Assembly: GCF_003061515.1 (NCBI RefSeq)
Contig: NZ_CP028924.1
Location: 4,092,001-4,156,000, forward strand
Length of the DNA stretch: 64,000 nt
Source of the DNA: Colwellia sp. Arc7-D
GTDB lineage: Bacteria; Pseudomonadota; Gammaproteobacteria; Enterobacterales; Alteromonadaceae
Reading direction: 5' to 3'
This document shows, piece after piece, positions 48,165 to 59,376 of this stretch; the first letter of the stretch is position 1, and the number at the start of each line of letters is the position of its first letter. The notes beneath the pieces are model-generated. The model was not told the origin of the DNA and made no database searches. It saw only the letters and a program-made list of their open reading frames with translations. The position numbers were made by a program, and so were the translations under genes.

Positions 48165-48412
48165 TCGCACTATTTTATTACTAGTTCACTCAATTTTTCG
48201 CTAAAAGTACGTACTGAATATCTAATATTTTTCTTACTTTTAGCCTTGAATTGAGTCGAATTAGCTAATGCTCTTCAACCTTAGCGTTCATTAATCACAA
48301 AAGTATAAATGTTATTCTAAAAGCTTATTATCGAGTAAATTTTTAAAATAGTTTTTAACACTTATCACGGTTTACACGAACCAAATATACACAATTTATA
48401 GGGACTAAAGTC

Positions 48413-50287
48413 ATGCCAAAATTAAGATCTGCAACTTCTACTCAAGGCCGTAATATGGCTGGCGCTCGAGCACTATGGCGTGCAACGGGTATGACAGATG
48501 GTGATTTCGGCAAACCTATTATTGCTGTCGTAAACTCATTTACGCAATTTGTGCCAGGTCATGTACATTTAAAAGACATGGGGCAATTGGTTGCTGGCGC
48601 TATTGAAGAAGCCGGTGGTGTCGCAAAAGAATTTAACACCATAGCGGTAGACGATGGCATCGCCATGGGTCATAGCGGCATGCTTTATAGCTTACCGTCG
48701 CGTGATTTAATTGCCGATTCTGTTGAATACATGGTCAATGCCCATTGTGCTGATGCCATGGTGTGTATTTCAAACTGTGACAAAATTACCCCTGGCATGT
48801 TAATGGCGGCTATGCGTCTAAACATACCGGTAATTTTTGTCTCTGGTGGCCCAATGGAAGCTGGTAAAACTAAGCTTTCAGACCAAATTATTAAGCTTGA
48901 TTTAGTTGACGCCATGATCCAAGGCGCTGACCCTAAAGTGTCTGACGAGCAAAGTGATCAAGTTGAGCGTTCAGCCTGTCCTACATGTGGTTCATGTTCT
49001 GGTATGTTCACCGCCAACTCAATGAACTGTTTAGCCGAAGCGTTAGGCTTAGCACTACCCGGTAACGGTTCTATGTTAGCGACTCATGCTGATCGTGAGC
49101 AGTTATTCTTAAGAGCGGGTAAAGAAATTGTTAAGCTAACCAAGCGTTACTATCAAGACAATGACGAGTCAGCCTTACCGCGCAATATTGCCAGTAAAGA
49201 TGCTTTACACAATGCCATGTGTTTAGACATTGCTATGGGTGGTTCAACCAATACTATTTTACATTTATTGGCAACCGCGCAAGAAGCTGAAATTGATTAC
49301 ACCATGGAAGACATGGATAAGTTATCACGCATTGTGCCGCAATTATGTAAAGTCGCACCTTCAACGCCAGAATATCACATGGAAGATGTTCATCGTGCTG
49401 GCGGCGTAATTGCCATTTTAGGTGAATTATCACGCGCTAATTTATTAAAAACAGATGTACCGAATATTTTAGGTACCACCTTAGCTGATGTTATCGCTAA
49501 ATATGATATTAAAGTCACTGACGATGAAGAGGTTAAAAAGTTTTACCGTGCTGGCCCTGCCGGTATTCGTACCACTAAAGCATTCAGTCAAGATTGCCGT
49601 TGGGATACCTTAGATGACGATCGCGAAAACGGTTGTATTCGCAGCATTGAAAATGCCTTTTCATTAGAAGGTGGCTTAGCCGTACTTTCTGGTAATATTG
49701 CGGTTGATGGTTGTGTGGTTAAAACCGCAGGTGTGAGTGACGACAACTTAGTATTTACTGGCCCTGCACACGTATTTGAAAGCCAAGACGCTGCCGTAGC
49801 CGGTATTTTAGATAAAAAAGTAGTGGCGGGCGAAGTGGTTGTTATTCGTTATGAAGGCCCTAAGGGTGGTCCTGGCATGCAAGAAATGTTGTATCCAACC
49901 ACTTATTTAAAATCGATGGGCTTAGGTAAAGCCTGTGCGCTGTTAACTGACGGTCGATTTTCTGGAGGTACTTCAGGTTTATCAATTGGTCATGTTTCTC
50001 CAGAAGCTGGCAGTGGCGGTACTATTGCATTAGTAGAGCAAGGCGACATTATTCATATTGATATTCCTAACCGTTCTATTGAGTTAAAGGTAAGTGAAGA
50101 AGAGCTAACTCAACGTCGCGATGCGATGAATGCTAAAGGTAAAGATGCTTGGAAACCAACTAATCGAGTTCGTCCAATCAGCTACGCATTGAAAAACTAC
50201 GCCATGCTAGCCACTAGTGCCGATAAAGGCGCTGTGCGTAATCGTGAATTACTTGACGGTAATTACAATGGTGACAGCAATGACTGA
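48413..50287 (+). CDS. ilvD: dihydroxy-acid dehydratase IlvD
   Basis: An Fe-S dehydratase making the 2-oxo acid precursors of valine and isoleucine. The protein has 624 residues. Cluster and metal ligands are visible in [12 protein letters not shown] and [18 protein letters not shown]; further signatures are [19 protein letters not shown] and [13 protein letters not shown] 248-base gap separates it from ilvE, with no gene seen. It overlaps ilvA by 8 bases. Confidence 0.96.
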   Translation: MPKLRSATSTQGRNMAGARALWRATGMTDGDFGKPIIAVVNSFTQFVPGHVHLKDMGQLVAGAIEEAGGVAKEFNTIAVDDGIAMGHSGMLYSLPSRDLIADSVEYMVNAHCADAMVCISNCDKITPGMLMAAMRLNIPVIFVSGGPMEAGKTKLSDQIIKLDLVDAMIQGADPKVSDEQSDQVERSACPTCGSCSGMFTANSMNCLAEALGLALPGNGSMLATHADREQLFLRAGKEIVKLTKRYYQDNDESALPRNIASKDALHNAMCLDIAMGGSTNTILHLLATAQEAEIDYTMEDMDKLSRIVPQLCKVAPSTPEYHMEDVHRAGGVIAILGELSRANLLKTDVPNILGTTLADVIAKYDIKVTDDEEVKKFYRAGPAGIRTTKAFSQDCRWDTLDDDRENGCIRSIENAFSLEGGLAVLSGNIAVDGCVVKTAGVSDDNLVFTGPAHVFESQDAAVAGILDKKVVAGEVVVIRYEGPKGGPGMQEMLYPTTYLKSMGLGKACALLTDGRFSGGTSGLSIGHVSPEAGSGGTIALVEQGDIIHIDIPNRSIELKVSEEELTQRRDAMNAKGKDAWKPTNRVRPISYALKNYAMLATSADKGAVRNRELLDGNYNGDSND

Positions 50288-51857
50288 TGCTGAACAAGCA
50301 GCGTTAATACAAAAACAGGCTACTCAAGCGCAAGCTTTAGATTACTTACGTAGAATATTACTTGCGCCTGTTTATGATGTTGCTGTTGAAACCGCATTAA
50401 CACCGATGACAAAGTTGTCATCGCGGTTAGGTAATCAAATTTTTCTTAAACGTGAAGATCAGCAGCCTGTACACTCTTTTAAGTTACGTGGTGCTTACAA
50501 CAAATTAGCTAATTTGTCTGAACAACAATGTTTGCATGGTGTTATAGCCGCTTCTGCGGGTAATCATGCTCAAGGCTTAGCCTTAGCAGCACATAAGTTA
50601 GGCATAAAAGCGACTATTGTGATGCCCATTACTACACCCGACATTAAAGTTGATAATGTTAGGCGTTATGGCGCAGAAGTGCGCTTAATAGGTAAAAGCT
50701 TTAACGAGGCACAGCAAGCGTCGATGGAATATGCGCAGGCTGAAAATAAAACCGTTATCCACCCATTTGATGATAGCGATGTAATCGCAGGTCAAGGCAC
50801 TGTAGCTAAAGAGTTATTACAACAACGTCCACATACAGATGTGGTGTTTATTCCGGTAGGCGGCGGCGGTTTATTAGCGGGTATGGCGGTTTATCTAAAA
50901 CAACTACAACCTCATATTAAAGTGATTGGTGTTGAAGCGGAAGATTCAGCTTGTTTAAAAGCGGCTTTAGCCGCGGGTAAGCCAGTCGATCTAGCACAAG
51001 TCGGTTTATTTGCCGACGGTGTGGCTGTTAAACGTATCGGTGAGCATACCTTTGACTTAATTAAACATTACTGTGATGAAGTTATCACAGTGACTACCGA
51101 TGAAATATGTACCTCAATTAAAGATATTTTTGAGCAAACACGGGTTATATCTGAACCTGCGGGTGCTTTATCCTTAGCGGGATTACAAAAATATTGCCAA
51201 AGTAGCCCAGGTGATGAGTCGCTAGTAGCTATTCTTTCGGGCGCAAATATGAACTTTCATACCTTGCGTTATATATCTGAGCGTTGTGAATTAGGCGAAC
51301 AGAAAGAAGCCGTGTTTGCGGTTAAAATTCCGGAAGAAAAAGGCAGCTTTAGAAACTTTTGTAAAGCACTGGCAGGGCGTGTGATAACCGAGTTTAATTA
51401 TCGCTATGCTGATAATGCTGATGCTTCAAACGAAACACAAAATGCTAATATTTTTGTCGGTGTACGTCTTGGTGGTGAAGCTAATGACCGAGAAAAACTC
51501 ACCGAAAGCCTTCAACAAAGTTATCAGCTAACTGATTTTACAGAAAATGAACTAGCTAAACTGCATGTTAGATACATGATTGGCGGCAAAAACGAATTGT
51601 CTGCTCAAGAACGTATTTTTCGTTTTCAATTTCCAGAATACCCTGGTGCTTTAGAGAAGTTTTTAGATACGCTTGGTGAACATTACAATATTACCTTGTT
51701 CCATTATCGCAACCATGGCGCAGCTTTTGGGCAAGTATTGGCCGGTTTTGAAGTGAAAAAATCACAAGAAGTTGATTTCTTTACGCATTTAAAAGCATTA
51801 GATTATGAATGCCAGGAAGAAACCAACAATGAAGCATATAAGGCGTTTCTGACCTAA
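50280..51857 (+). CDS. ilvA: threonine ammonia-lyase IlvA (biosynthetic)
   Basis: It deaminates threonine to 2-oxobutyrate for isoleucine and is usually inhibited by isoleucine. The protein has about 525 residues. The PLP Lys is in [11 protein letters not shown], and the glycine loop is [12 protein letters not shown]. Two ACT-like regulatory domains fill the last 190 residues, so it is the biosynthetic, not the catabolic, enzyme. The ATG at 50280 overlaps the ilvD stop, with GGTGA 5 bases upstream; the open frame runs up to 50217. Confidence 0.94.
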   Translation: MTDAEQAALIQKQATQAQALDYLRRILLAPVYDVAVETALTPMTKLSSRLGNQIFLKREDQQPVHSFKLRGAYNKLANLSEQQCLHGVIAASAGNHAQGLALAAHKLGIKATIVMPITTPDIKVDNVRRYGAEVRLIGKSFNEAQQASMEYAQAENKTVIHPFDDSDVIAGQGTVAKELLQQRPHTDVVFIPVGGGGLLAGMAVYLKQLQPHIKVIGVEAEDSACLKAALAAGKPVDLAQVGLFADGVAVKRIGEHTFDLIKHYCDEVITVTTDEICTSIKDIFEQTRVISEPAGALSLAGLQKYCQSSPGDESLVAILSGANMNFHTLRYISERCELGEQKEAVFAVKIPEEKGSFRNFCKALAGRVITEFNYRYADNADASNETQNANIFVGVRLGGEANDREKLTESLQQSYQLTDFTENELAKLHVRYMIGGKNELSAQERIFRFQFPEYPGALEKFLDTLGEHYNITLFHYRNHGAAFGQVLAGFEVKKSQEVDFFTHLKALDYECQEETNNEAYKAFLT

Positions 51858-51887
51858 TCGCCCCAAATACTTACTTATTGTGACATT

Positions 51888-51923
51888 AAGCAGTTTTAAT
51901 TTATGATTAAAACTGCTTTTTTT
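51888..51923 (+). terminator. intrinsic terminator of the ilv operon
   Basis: A 13-bp stem (51888-51900 and 51906-51918) with a 5-base loop, followed by T residues; 30 bases after ilvA. Confidence 0.88.
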
Positions 51924-51972
51924 ATATCAAAAAACCTATATTGTTACAGCTAAGAATAAAAAAGGAAGTTAA

Positions 51973-53568
51973 ATGTCAGATGCTCATACAGATTCGTTAG
52001 AGTCAAATACTGCTCAACAATCATTACCAGAAAAATTCGCACCCATTACTGTAGCTGAACGTATCGATGCCATGGACATTCTTCGAGGCTTAGCCCTCGT
52101 GGGCATTCTATTAATGAATATTGAGTGGTTCAGCCGTGCATTGACTAATTTAGGCTCTCAAGACACTAGTTTAACCGGGTTAGATCATGCAATAGGTTGG
52201 TTGATAAGATGCTTTGTCGAAGGTAAGTTTTATAAATTATTTGCTTTACTCTTTGGTATGGGCTTTGCGGTAATGCTGATCAGAGCAAAAGCCGCTGAAC
52301 GACCTTTTGGTGCTTGGTTTTCTCGCCGAATGTTGGTGCTCATTGCCTTAGGTATATTGCATATGGTGTTTTTATGGGGTGGTGACATTCTTCATGATTA
52401 TGGCGTTGCAGGCCTATTACTTTTAGGCTGGGTTACTTTGTTGCAAAAGCCACGCTTTAAAAAATATGACAACCCTAATTCATTCTTTAAACTATCCATA
52501 GTTTGGTTGTCAGTTCCCATATTGCTCACAGTAATGGGCGGTATAAGCTTTGGCTTATTCAACGATAATAATGACTTAACAACCCAGTGGCAGGAGCAAA
52601 TTCAAGTAACTGAACGAGTTAATGCCATAAAATTAGAACATGAGACCTTACTACAGCAAAAGACTGAAGCACTCGCTGAGGTCACGGCAACAGAGCGACT
52701 AGTTGAATCTTCAACCATGCCTGAAACCAATATCACGAATACCATGCAAGAAAACATTGCTGTTACCGACAGTGTAAATATTAATGATGAGCTCGCGACA
52801 ACTTCTGACATAAATAAAGACAATAGTACCGAGCTTACGGCGGAAGAATTAATTGACCTTCAAGCACAATCCATCGTAGATCAACAACTAGTCATGCAAC
52901 AGGAAGTGGACAAAGAAATTACTGCTTTTACAACTGGTAGCTACTGGCAAGCAACAGAGTTTCGTTTAAACTTTACGTTGTTTATGTTGATGTTTACTTT
53001 GCCCTTTGCTTTTACCATGCTACTCCCCATATTTATTTTAGGTTATTGGCTAGTATCTAGTGGCATTATGCAAAACTATCATCAACATGCTAACGCATTC
53101 AAAATCATGGCTTATGTCGGTGTTGGCTTAGGGGCGGTACTTGAAGTATCAGGGCTTTTAGTGGCTCAACACCCCGCCGCAATAGAAATAATGTTATTAC
53201 AAGGAGTTGGAGAAGCTTTATTTTTTATTGGCCAATTTGTCATGACAGTAGGATATTTTGGTTTGGTCATGCGTTTGCTTACCCATGAGAAATGGCAGAA
53301 ACGTTTAGCTGTATTTGCCCCAATGGGCAGAATGGCCTTAACCAATTACATTATGCACTCTATCGTTTTAACCAGCATTTTTTATGGTTATGCCGGCGGC
53401 TATTTTGGAGAGATATCTCGAGCACCACAAATGCTGCTAGTGCTCGCCATTATTATTTTCCAACTGTTATTTTCACGTTGGTGGCTAAGTAGCTACTCTT
53501 TTGGGCCATTAGAGTGGTTATGGCGCTGTTTATCCTATAAAAAGCTACAACCTATGCGTATTAAATAA
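51973..53568 (+). CDS. DUF418 family membrane protein with a large polar insertion
   Basis: A 531-residue multi-helix membrane protein. The N-terminal RIDAMDILRGLALVGILLMNIEWFS and GKFYKLFALLFGMGFAVM, and the C-terminal GRMALTNYIMHSIV, are typical of DUF418. Relatives are usually about 400 residues; here about 125 polar residues rich in Thr, Glu, Asn and Gln (about 197-322) separate two membrane segments. The function of the family is unknown. It lies alone after the ilv operon. Confidence 0.85.
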   Translation: MSDAHTDSLESNTAQQSLPEKFAPITVAERIDAMDILRGLALVGILLMNIEWFSRALTNLGSQDTSLTGLDHAIGWLIRCFVEGKFYKLFALLFGMGFAVMLIRAKAAERPFGAWFSRRMLVLIALGILHMVFLWGGDILHDYGVAGLLLLGWVTLLQKPRFKKYDNPNSFFKLSIVWLSVPILLTVMGGISFGLFNDNNDLTTQWQEQIQVTERVNAIKLEHETLLQQKTEALAEVTATERLVESSTMPETNITNTMQENIAVTDSVNINDELATTSDINKDNSTELTAEELIDLQAQSIVDQQLVMQQEVDKEITAFTTGSYWQATEFRLNFTLFMLMFTLPFAFTMLLPIFILGYWLVSSGIMQNYHQHANAFKIMAYVGVGLGAVLEVSGLLVAQHPAAIEIMLLQGVGEALFFIGQFVMTVGYFGLVMRLLTHEKWQKRLAVFAPMGRMALTNYIMHSIVLTSIFYGYAGGYFGEISRAPQMLLVLAIIIFQLLFSRWWLSSYSFGPLEWLWRCLSYKKLQPMRIK

Positions 53569-53576
53569 CGGTTGTA

Positions 53577-53606
53577 GAATAAGGCCTTTTATTTAAGGCC
53601 TTATTC
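53577..53606. terminator. bidirectional hairpin between DUF418 and ubiK
   Basis: A perfect 12-bp inverted repeat (53577-53588 and 53595-53606) with a 6-base loop, between convergent genes. Confidence 0.65.
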
Positions 53607-53612
53607 CTGATG

Positions 53613-53864
53613 CTATTGTGCGTTTATCTTAGCTTCTAATTCAGCCACTTTCGCTTCAAGATCAGTTAACTTTGCACGGGTTTTAATTAACACCTGTGTT
53701 TGTACATCGAACTCTTCACGAGTAACTACGTCAAGTTGTGACAATTTTCGCTGTAAAACAACTTTAGTTTTATCTTCCATTTCATGAGCAAAGTCTTTTA
53801 AGCCCATAGGAATTGAGTCAGTTACCTGCTTTGCTATCTCTTCTATTTTTTTAGCGTTTATCAT
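53613..53864 (-). CDS. ubiK: ubiquinone biosynthesis accessory factor UbiK
   Basis: An 83-residue protein of the BMFP/YqiC family: N-terminal IEEIAKQVTDSIPMGLKDFAHEMEDKTKVVLQ, then a C-terminal coiled coil (LTDLEAKVAELEAKI) that trimerises. It assists the soluble Ubi complex together with UbiJ, which is also encoded in this window. It is divergent from rep. Confidence 0.9.
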   Translation of the reverse strand: MINAKKIEEIAKQVTDSIPMGLKDFAHEMEDKTKVVLQRKLSQLDVVTREEFDVQTQVLIKTRAKLTDLEAKVAELEAKINAQ

Positions 53865-54039
53865 ATGTCACTTCGTATTGGTCAACTATAGCGCTATTGT
53901 ATGCGGTTTTAATAAAAATATCTTCTTTAGAGCGACAAGAAATTACCTAAGTAAACTTAAAGTTTATGTTGTCTTGCTATAAAAACAGGTAAAATCTACG
54001 CCCGATTATTTTATCCATTATTTGAGTTACAACGTAGCA

Positions 54040-56058
54040 ATGAAATTAAACCCTGGTCAAAATGAAGCAAAAAAATATGTTGATGGTCCGTGCCTTGTAT
54101 TGGCAGGGGCAGGCAGTGGAAAAACTGGGGTTATTTGTCAGAAAATTGCATACCTAATTCAAAATTGTGGCTATAAAGCAAAAAATATTGCCGCCGTAAC
54201 CTTTACCAATAAAGCCGCACGTGAAATGAAAGAGCGTGTGGTAAAAATGATGGATAAATCGCAAACAAGGGGGTTAACCGTTTGTACGTTTCACTCTTTG
54301 GGCTTAGACATTATTCGCAAAGAATTGAAAACATTAGGCTACAAGCCTGGCTTTACTCTATTCGATGATCAAGACAGCTTAGCTTTACTGAAAGAGCTTA
54401 CCCAAGAACAACTTGATGGCGATAAAGACTTAATCAGTAAACTCCAAATGATGATTTCAAATTGGAAAAATGATTTGCTCTTACCTGATGCGGCCATTAA
54501 GCAAGCTAGCGATGCAGACTCTCTGCAATACGCAGAGTTTTATGCCATGTATCAAAAACACATGAAAGCCTATAACGCGCTTGATTTTGATGACTTGATT
54601 TTAATTCCAACACTATTAATGCGTAATTACCCTGAAGTGCGTGAACGTTGGCAGAAAAAAATTCAATACATGCTAGTAGATGAATATCAAGATACCAATG
54701 CCAGCCAATATGAATTGGTTAAGCAAATAACAGGCGAGCAAGGTTTATTAACCGTGGTAGGCGACGATGACCAGTCAATATACTCATGGCGTGGTGCTAA
54801 ACCACAAAATTTAGTGTTATTAGGTGAAGATTACCCAAACCTTAAGCTGATAAAACTTGAACAAAACTACCGCTCTAGTGGTCGTATTTTGAAGTGTGCG
54901 AACACACTGATTGCCAATAATCCTCATGTTTATGATAAAGCATTATTTAGTGAACTAAATTACGGTGTTGAACTGCGGGTACTGCAAACTAAAAATGAAG
55001 ACCATGAAGTCGAGCGTGTTGTAGGCGAATTAATTGGACATCGATTTTTAAATAAAAGTAAATTTAAAGATTATGCCATTCTTTATCGCGGTAATCATCA
55101 GTCACGCTTACTTGAAAAAGCATTAATGACGAACAGAATACCTTATAAAATCAATGGTGGTACCTCATTTTTTTCGCGTTCTGAAATAAAAGATATGATG
55201 GCTTTTTTAAGGGTGTTAGTGAATCCCGATGACGATAATGCTTTTTTGCGTATTGTGAATGTTCCGCGCCGAGAAATTGGACCTACAACATTAGAAAAAT
55301 TGGGTAGCTACGCTAATATGCGACAAATTAGCATGTTTGCTGCTAGTTTCGAGTTAGGTTTAGAGCAGCACTTAACCGGTAGAGGCTTGATCAGTGTGCA
55401 ACGATTTAGCCGTTGGTTAGTGGAAACAGCGGATCATGCTGAGCGTGGTGAAACATCAGCGGTATTGCGCTCAATGGTGCGTGAAATTAATTACGAAGAT
55501 TGGCTATACGATACCTCACCTAGTGCAAAAGCGGCAGAAATGCGCATGAAAAACGTCACACAATTATTTAGCTGGGTAACACTAATGCTTGAAGGTGAAG
55601 ACGATGAAGAGCCAATGACCTTAGCGCAAGTTGTTACCCGCCTGACCTTGCGCGACATGATGGAACGAAATGAAGACGAAGAAGATACCGACCAAGTACA
55701 ATTAATGACATTACATGCTTCTAAAGGATTAGAGTTTCCTTATGTTTTTCTCATTGGCATGGAAGAAGGTTTATTACCGCATCAAACCAGTATGGATGAA
55801 GGTAACGTTGAGGAAGAACGTCGTTTAGCTTATGTAGGCATTACCCGTGCTCAGCGCGAGTTGATATTTACTTATGCTAGAGAGCGCAGACAGTTTGGTG
55901 AAGTATCTCGCACAGAAGCAAGTCGATTTTTACATGAACTACCCCAAGATGATTTAAGCTGGGAACTAACACAAACGAAACAAAGCATAGAAAAAAAGCA
56001 AGAAACGGCTAAGATGGGTGTAGCAAATTTACGCGAGATGCTAAAACAAAAGAAATAA
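54040..56058 (+). CDS. rep: ATP-dependent DNA helicase Rep
   Basis: A superfamily 1A 3'-5' helicase that clears proteins ahead of replication forks. The protein has about 672 residues. The start at 54040 gives [29 protein letters not shown], matching E. coli Rep; the open frame runs up to 54022. Motifs include [40 protein letters not shown] and [13 protein letters not shown]. It lacks the long C-terminal tail of UvrD (17437-19611), its paralogue in this window. In E. coli, rep also lies next to the ilv genes. Confidence 0.94.
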   Translation: MKLNPGQNEAKKYVDGPCLVLAGAGSGKTGVICQKIAYLIQNCGYKAKNIAAVTFTNKAAREMKERVVKMMDKSQTRGLTVCTFHSLGLDIIRKELKTLGYKPGFTLFDDQDSLALLKELTQEQLDGDKDLISKLQMMISNWKNDLLLPDAAIKQASDADSLQYAEFYAMYQKHMKAYNALDFDDLILIPTLLMRNYPEVRERWQKKIQYMLVDEYQDTNASQYELVKQITGEQGLLTVVGDDDQSIYSWRGAKPQNLVLLGEDYPNLKLIKLEQNYRSSGRILKCANTLIANNPHVYDKALFSELNYGVELRVLQTKNEDHEVERVVGELIGHRFLNKSKFKDYAILYRGNHQSRLLEKALMTNRIPYKINGGTSFFSRSEIKDMMAFLRVLVNPDDDNAFLRIVNVPRREIGPTTLEKLGSYANMRQISMFAASFELGLEQHLTGRGLISVQRFSRWLVETADHAERGETSAVLRSMVREINYEDWLYDTSPSAKAAEMRMKNVTQLFSWVTLMLEGEDDEEPMTLAQVVTRLTLRDMMERNEDEEDTDQVQLMTLHASKGLEFPYVFLIGMEEGLLPHQTSMDEGNVEEERRLAYVGITRAQRELIFTYARERRQFGEVSRTEASRFLHELPQDDLSWELTQTKQSIEKKQETAKMGVANLREMLKQKK

Positions 56059-56175
56059 CATAAACTATGGTCGTATTACATTATCTATTTGAATTATAAA
56101 ATAGATTTTTCTATATTTAAGCATGATAGTAATTCAGATTTTTGTTAGAAAGTTTCAGCTTATTAGGAATATTTA

Positions 56176-57192
56176 ATGACACAGCGTTCAACAGCAGAAA
56201 AAATGCTACTGATATTAAGCGCATTTGCCTTTATCACCATTTCACCATTCGTATATTTTCGGTGGATTGAAGGTGATATGGTCATGGCCGCGATTGATGC
56301 AATACTGGTAGTCGTCACGGCTATCTTTTTTGTTTTTGTTTTCAAAACACGAAAAGTTAATACCGCTAACCTGATTTTATCGAGTGTTTTTTCTATCTCT
56401 ATTGTAACAATCGTTGCAATTCGAGGGCAGTCTCACCTGTTTTGGCTGTATCCATGTATGATCGCATTCTATTATATTTTACCCGCGAGACCTGCCGGTA
56501 TCATTTGCTTTATCGCTATATTACTTATTGCGGCAATAATATTCCCTATGACGACTACGTTAGAGTTCTTAACTATCATTAGTACTTTGTTTCTAACCGC
56601 GTTATTTTCTTATGTCATTTTTAGTAATTACAACAAAACAAACAAAAAGTTAGCATTATTGGCCAGTATTGACCCGTTAACATCATCGGGGAATCGACGA
56701 GCCTTAGATTTAAAACTTGAAAAAATTCTTGAAGATCAAAAACGGGAATCCTCTAAGGTCTCATTATTATTATTAGACTTAGACCACTTTAAAAAAATTA
56801 ATGATAACTACGGCCATGCTAACGGCGATATAGTATTAGTTGAATTAGTAGAATTAATTCAAAAACATACCCGCTCTCTTGATGACTTATATCGCTATGG
56901 CGGAGAAGAGTTTATTATTCTTCCGTTAAAGGTTGATTTACTAGAGGCAAAACAAATTGCTGAAAAACTAAGAGCCATTATTGAACAATCAACTTTTGCT
57001 GAAAAAATTTCTGCAACCGTTTCAATCGGTGTTGCCCAATATCGAGCGGGTGAAACAGCAGAAACTTGGATCAGCAGAGCAGATACTGCACTTTATGTTG
57101 CTAAAGATAGTGGACGTAATCGTGTGGTTGCTGAGACAGAAGTGACAGATGAAGCTATTGCAGCAAAGTCTGTTGAAAAAACACGTAGCTAG
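56176..57192 (+). CDS. membrane-bound GGDEF diguanylate cyclase
   Basis: A 338-residue protein. About six transmembrane helices (residues 8-150) are followed by a cytosolic GGDEF domain from about 170 (LASIDPLTSSGNRRALD). The catalytic loop is intact as GGEEF, with an inhibitory-site RSLD five residues before it, and the metal Asp is in LDLDHFKKIND. It should make c-di-GMP and be subject to product inhibition. The input to the membrane part is unknown. It may feed the c-di-GMP pool read by the riboswitch near 27.2 kb. Confidence 0.9.
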   Translation: MTQRSTAEKMLLILSAFAFITISPFVYFRWIEGDMVMAAIDAILVVVTAIFFVFVFKTRKVNTANLILSSVFSISIVTIVAIRGQSHLFWLYPCMIAFYYILPARPAGIICFIAILLIAAIIFPMTTTLEFLTIISTLFLTALFSYVIFSNYNKTNKKLALLASIDPLTSSGNRRALDLKLEKILEDQKRESSKVSLLLLDLDHFKKINDNYGHANGDIVLVELVELIQKHTRSLDDLYRYGGEEFIILPLKVDLLEAKQIAEKLRAIIEQSTFAEKISATVSIGVAQYRAGETAETWISRADTALYVAKDSGRNRVVAETEVTDEAIAAKSVEKTRS

Positions 57193-57216
57193 GGTAAATA
57201 GCCGAGCTACATGCGT

Positions 57217-57240
57217 TTATTCTTATTCTTATTCTTATTC
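57217..57240. repeat. 6-base tandem repeat (TTATTC, four copies)
   Basis: Four perfect TTATTC units between the GGDEF gene and the yehS-type gene. On the minus strand the last yehS codon and stop lie in the first unit. Confidence 0.9.
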
Positions 57241-57714
57241 TTTTATGACTAAAATCGCTTGTCGATTTTGTAAATGTAAGCCATTAAAAAATTTCAACAA
57301 CGTATCATCATTACACGTTCTAAAGTGCTTATGTTCTGCTTTTCTAAAAAATGCACTTAGTTCATGTTTACTTAAAGTTAATTCCCCAGCATCGAGTAAG
57401 GCGATAATATCTTCAGCCTTTAATTCGAGAGCGATTTTCACTTTATTAAAGACAATATTATTATTTATCGACTGATCCAACTGCGCTACTGTTCCTTCTT
57501 TTGCTCCACGATACTCAATAATTAAACCATCAAGAAAACTGGCTAAATTATTATCTGCGATACGTGCAAAAGCTGTTTCACCATTTTTTCGGAAAAAGTT
57601 GTCGATTTCTTCATCTGTTTTTGGACATTGTGCTTGTTGAAAAATAGCGGCTATTTTTTCATTACTTAAAGTAAATATATAACGAATATGGTGTAAAACT
57701 TCGTTGTTAGTCAT
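57235..57714 (-). CDS. DUF1456 family protein YehS
   Basis: A 159-residue soluble protein built of two similar halves (about 1-75 and 85-159), each starting with a helix pair like NEVLHHIRYIFTLSNEKIAAIF or NIVFNKVKIALELKAEDIIALL and ending near FRK...FL.GL. This internal duplication is typical of DUF1456/YehS. The function is unknown. Its stop codon lies within a hexanucleotide repeat. Confidence 0.85.
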   Translation of the reverse strand: MTNNEVLHHIRYIFTLSNEKIAAIFQQAQCPKTDEEIDNFFRKNGETAFARIADNNLASFLDGLIIEYRGAKEGTVAQLDQSINNNIVFNKVKIALELKAEDIIALLDAGELTLSKHELSAFFRKAEHKHFRTCNDDTLLKFFNGLHLQNRQAILVIKE

Positions 57715-57801
57715 AATTATTCCTGTTTAGATATTCTATTTTCTACTTAACAGCAGCGCTAAATACTGAACTCAGCGTTGCAATAACGAATGCTTACGTT
57801 A

Positions 57802-59370
57802 TCAAGTAAAGCTAATGGTCAAGCAAATAGCGAGTGTGGCTATAACAACCAGTTTTGTCATTTGCTTGCTGTGTTTTTGTTGCTGCGACTGAATCTGTTT
57901 AAGTGACCTTAATTGCAGACGTTGTGCTTCTCGATTAGTTTTTAAGTAATCGTAGACTAGATCAGGTATTTCCGGCAGTTTCTCATTCCAAAATGGTAAG
58001 TTGTCTTTTACCTTTTTATATACGGCTTTAATGCCCATTTGCTCTTTAACCCAGTTTTCTAAAAACGGTTTAGCTGTTTGCCAAAGATCTAGCGCTGGAT
58101 AGAGTTGACGACCTAAGCCTTCAATATAAAGCAGTGTTTTTTGTAATAACACTAACTGAGGTTGTACTTCCATATTAAAGCGGCGTGCGGTATTGAAGAG
58201 GTTAACTAACACCTGACCAAATGAGATTTCGGATAACGGTTTATTGAATATAGGCTCACAAACCGTGCGGATAGCAAACTCAAACTCATCGACACTGGTG
58301 TCACTAGGTACCCAGCCAGAATCAACATGTAGTTGCGCCACTTTACGATAGTCACGATTAAAAAAGGCGACAAAATTTTCGGCCAAATACCGTTTATCTT
58401 CACGATTTAACGTGCCAACAATGCCATAATCAATGGCAATCCAAGTAGGATCCGCTGGGTTTGTTGCATTAACAAAAACATTGCCAGGGTGCATGTCGGC
58501 ATGAAAAAAACTGTCACGAAACACTTGTGTAAAAAAGACTTCAACACCACGCTCAGCCAGCAATTTCATATCAACATTATTTGCTTGTAAGGTGTCAACT
58601 TCGCCAACACCAATGCCGTATATTCGCTCCATAACCATGACGTTTTTCGAACAATATTCGCTATAAACTTCAGGTACGTAAAGTACTTTATCGCTGTCTC
58701 GACCTTGACTAAAATTGCGCTTTAATTGGATAGCGTTACCCGCTTCACGGTTTAAATCTAATTCTTCTAAAATTGTTTTTTCGTATTCTGCGACCACTTC
58801 AACGGGTCTTAAACGCTTGCCGTCAGGTAACCAGCGAGCAACAATCTTTGCAAAAACAGACATAACATTAATGTCAGCTAAAATTGTTTGGGCAATATTG
58901 GGTCTTAAAACTTTCAATACGACTTCTTGTTCATCGTCTGCATTTATCATGGTAGCCGTATGAACTTGAGCAATCGAAGCTGACGCGAGCGGGGTTAGAT
59001 CAAAATCTTTAAAATAAGCCTCAAAAATTTCAGCTCCCATGGCAGCAATAATAATTTTTTCAGCTTCTGCGCCAGCGAAAGCGGGTACTTTGTCTTGCAG
59101 TAAAGTCAGCTCATTAGCGAAGTCTTCCGGTAGTAAATCACGACGAGTAGAAAGCATTTGGCCAAACTTAACAAATACCGGCCCTAATGACTCTATCGCT
59201 AATCTAAAACGCTGAGCTTTAGGCTTATCCCGATGTTTGTTACGAAGCCAAAACAATGAGCTACGTGCTATTTTTATATACCACGGCAAATATTTTTCCG
59301 GTAAAAGCTCATCAAGGCCATACTCAAGAAATGTTTTTACTATCTTGTATAAACGTTTGCTACTCACCAC
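57802..59370 (-). CDS. ubiB: UbiB, atypical kinase for ubiquinone synthesis
   Basis: A 522-residue ADCK/ABC1-family protein that supports coenzyme Q synthesis, probably using ATPase activity. The KxGQ motif is KFGQMLSTR, the Ala-rich loop is SASIAQVH, and [10 protein letters not shown] and AIDYGIVG are the kinase-like metal sites. Only one short C-terminal transmembrane segment is seen ([14 protein letters not shown]), where E. coli UbiB (546 residues) has two. It follows ubiJ by 6 bases; tatABC, often next, is absent. Confidence 0.93.
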   Translation of the reverse strand: MVSSKRLYKIVKTFLEYGLDELLPEKYLPWYIKIARSSLFWLRNKHRDKPKAQRFRLAIESLGPVFVKFGQMLSTRRDLLPEDFANELTLLQDKVPAFAGAEAEKIIIAAMGAEIFEAYFKDFDLTPLASASIAQVHTATMINADDEQEVVLKVLRPNIAQTILADINVMSVFAKIVARWLPDGKRLRPVEVVAEYEKTILEELDLNREAGNAIQLKRNFSQGRDSDKVLYVPEVYSEYCSKNVMVMERIYGIGVGEVDTLQANNVDMKLLAERGVEVFFTQVFRDSFFHADMHPGNVFVNATNPADPTWIAIDYGIVGTLNREDKRYLAENFVAFFNRDYRKVAQLHVDSGWVPSDTSVDEFEFAIRTVCEPIFNKPLSEISFGQVLVNLFNTARRFNMEVQPQLVLLQKTLLYIEGLGRQLYPALDLWQTAKPFLENWVKEQMGIKAVYKKVKDNLPFWNEKLPEIPDLVYDYLKTNREAQRLQLRSLKQIQSQQQKHSKQMTKLVVIATLAICLTISFT

Positions 59371-59376
59371 AGGCCC

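Noticed and set aside
57149..57475. 108-codon plus-strand frame across the GGDEF 3' end and yehS
   Set aside because: It runs through a tandem repeat and antisense to the recognisable DUF1456 gene.
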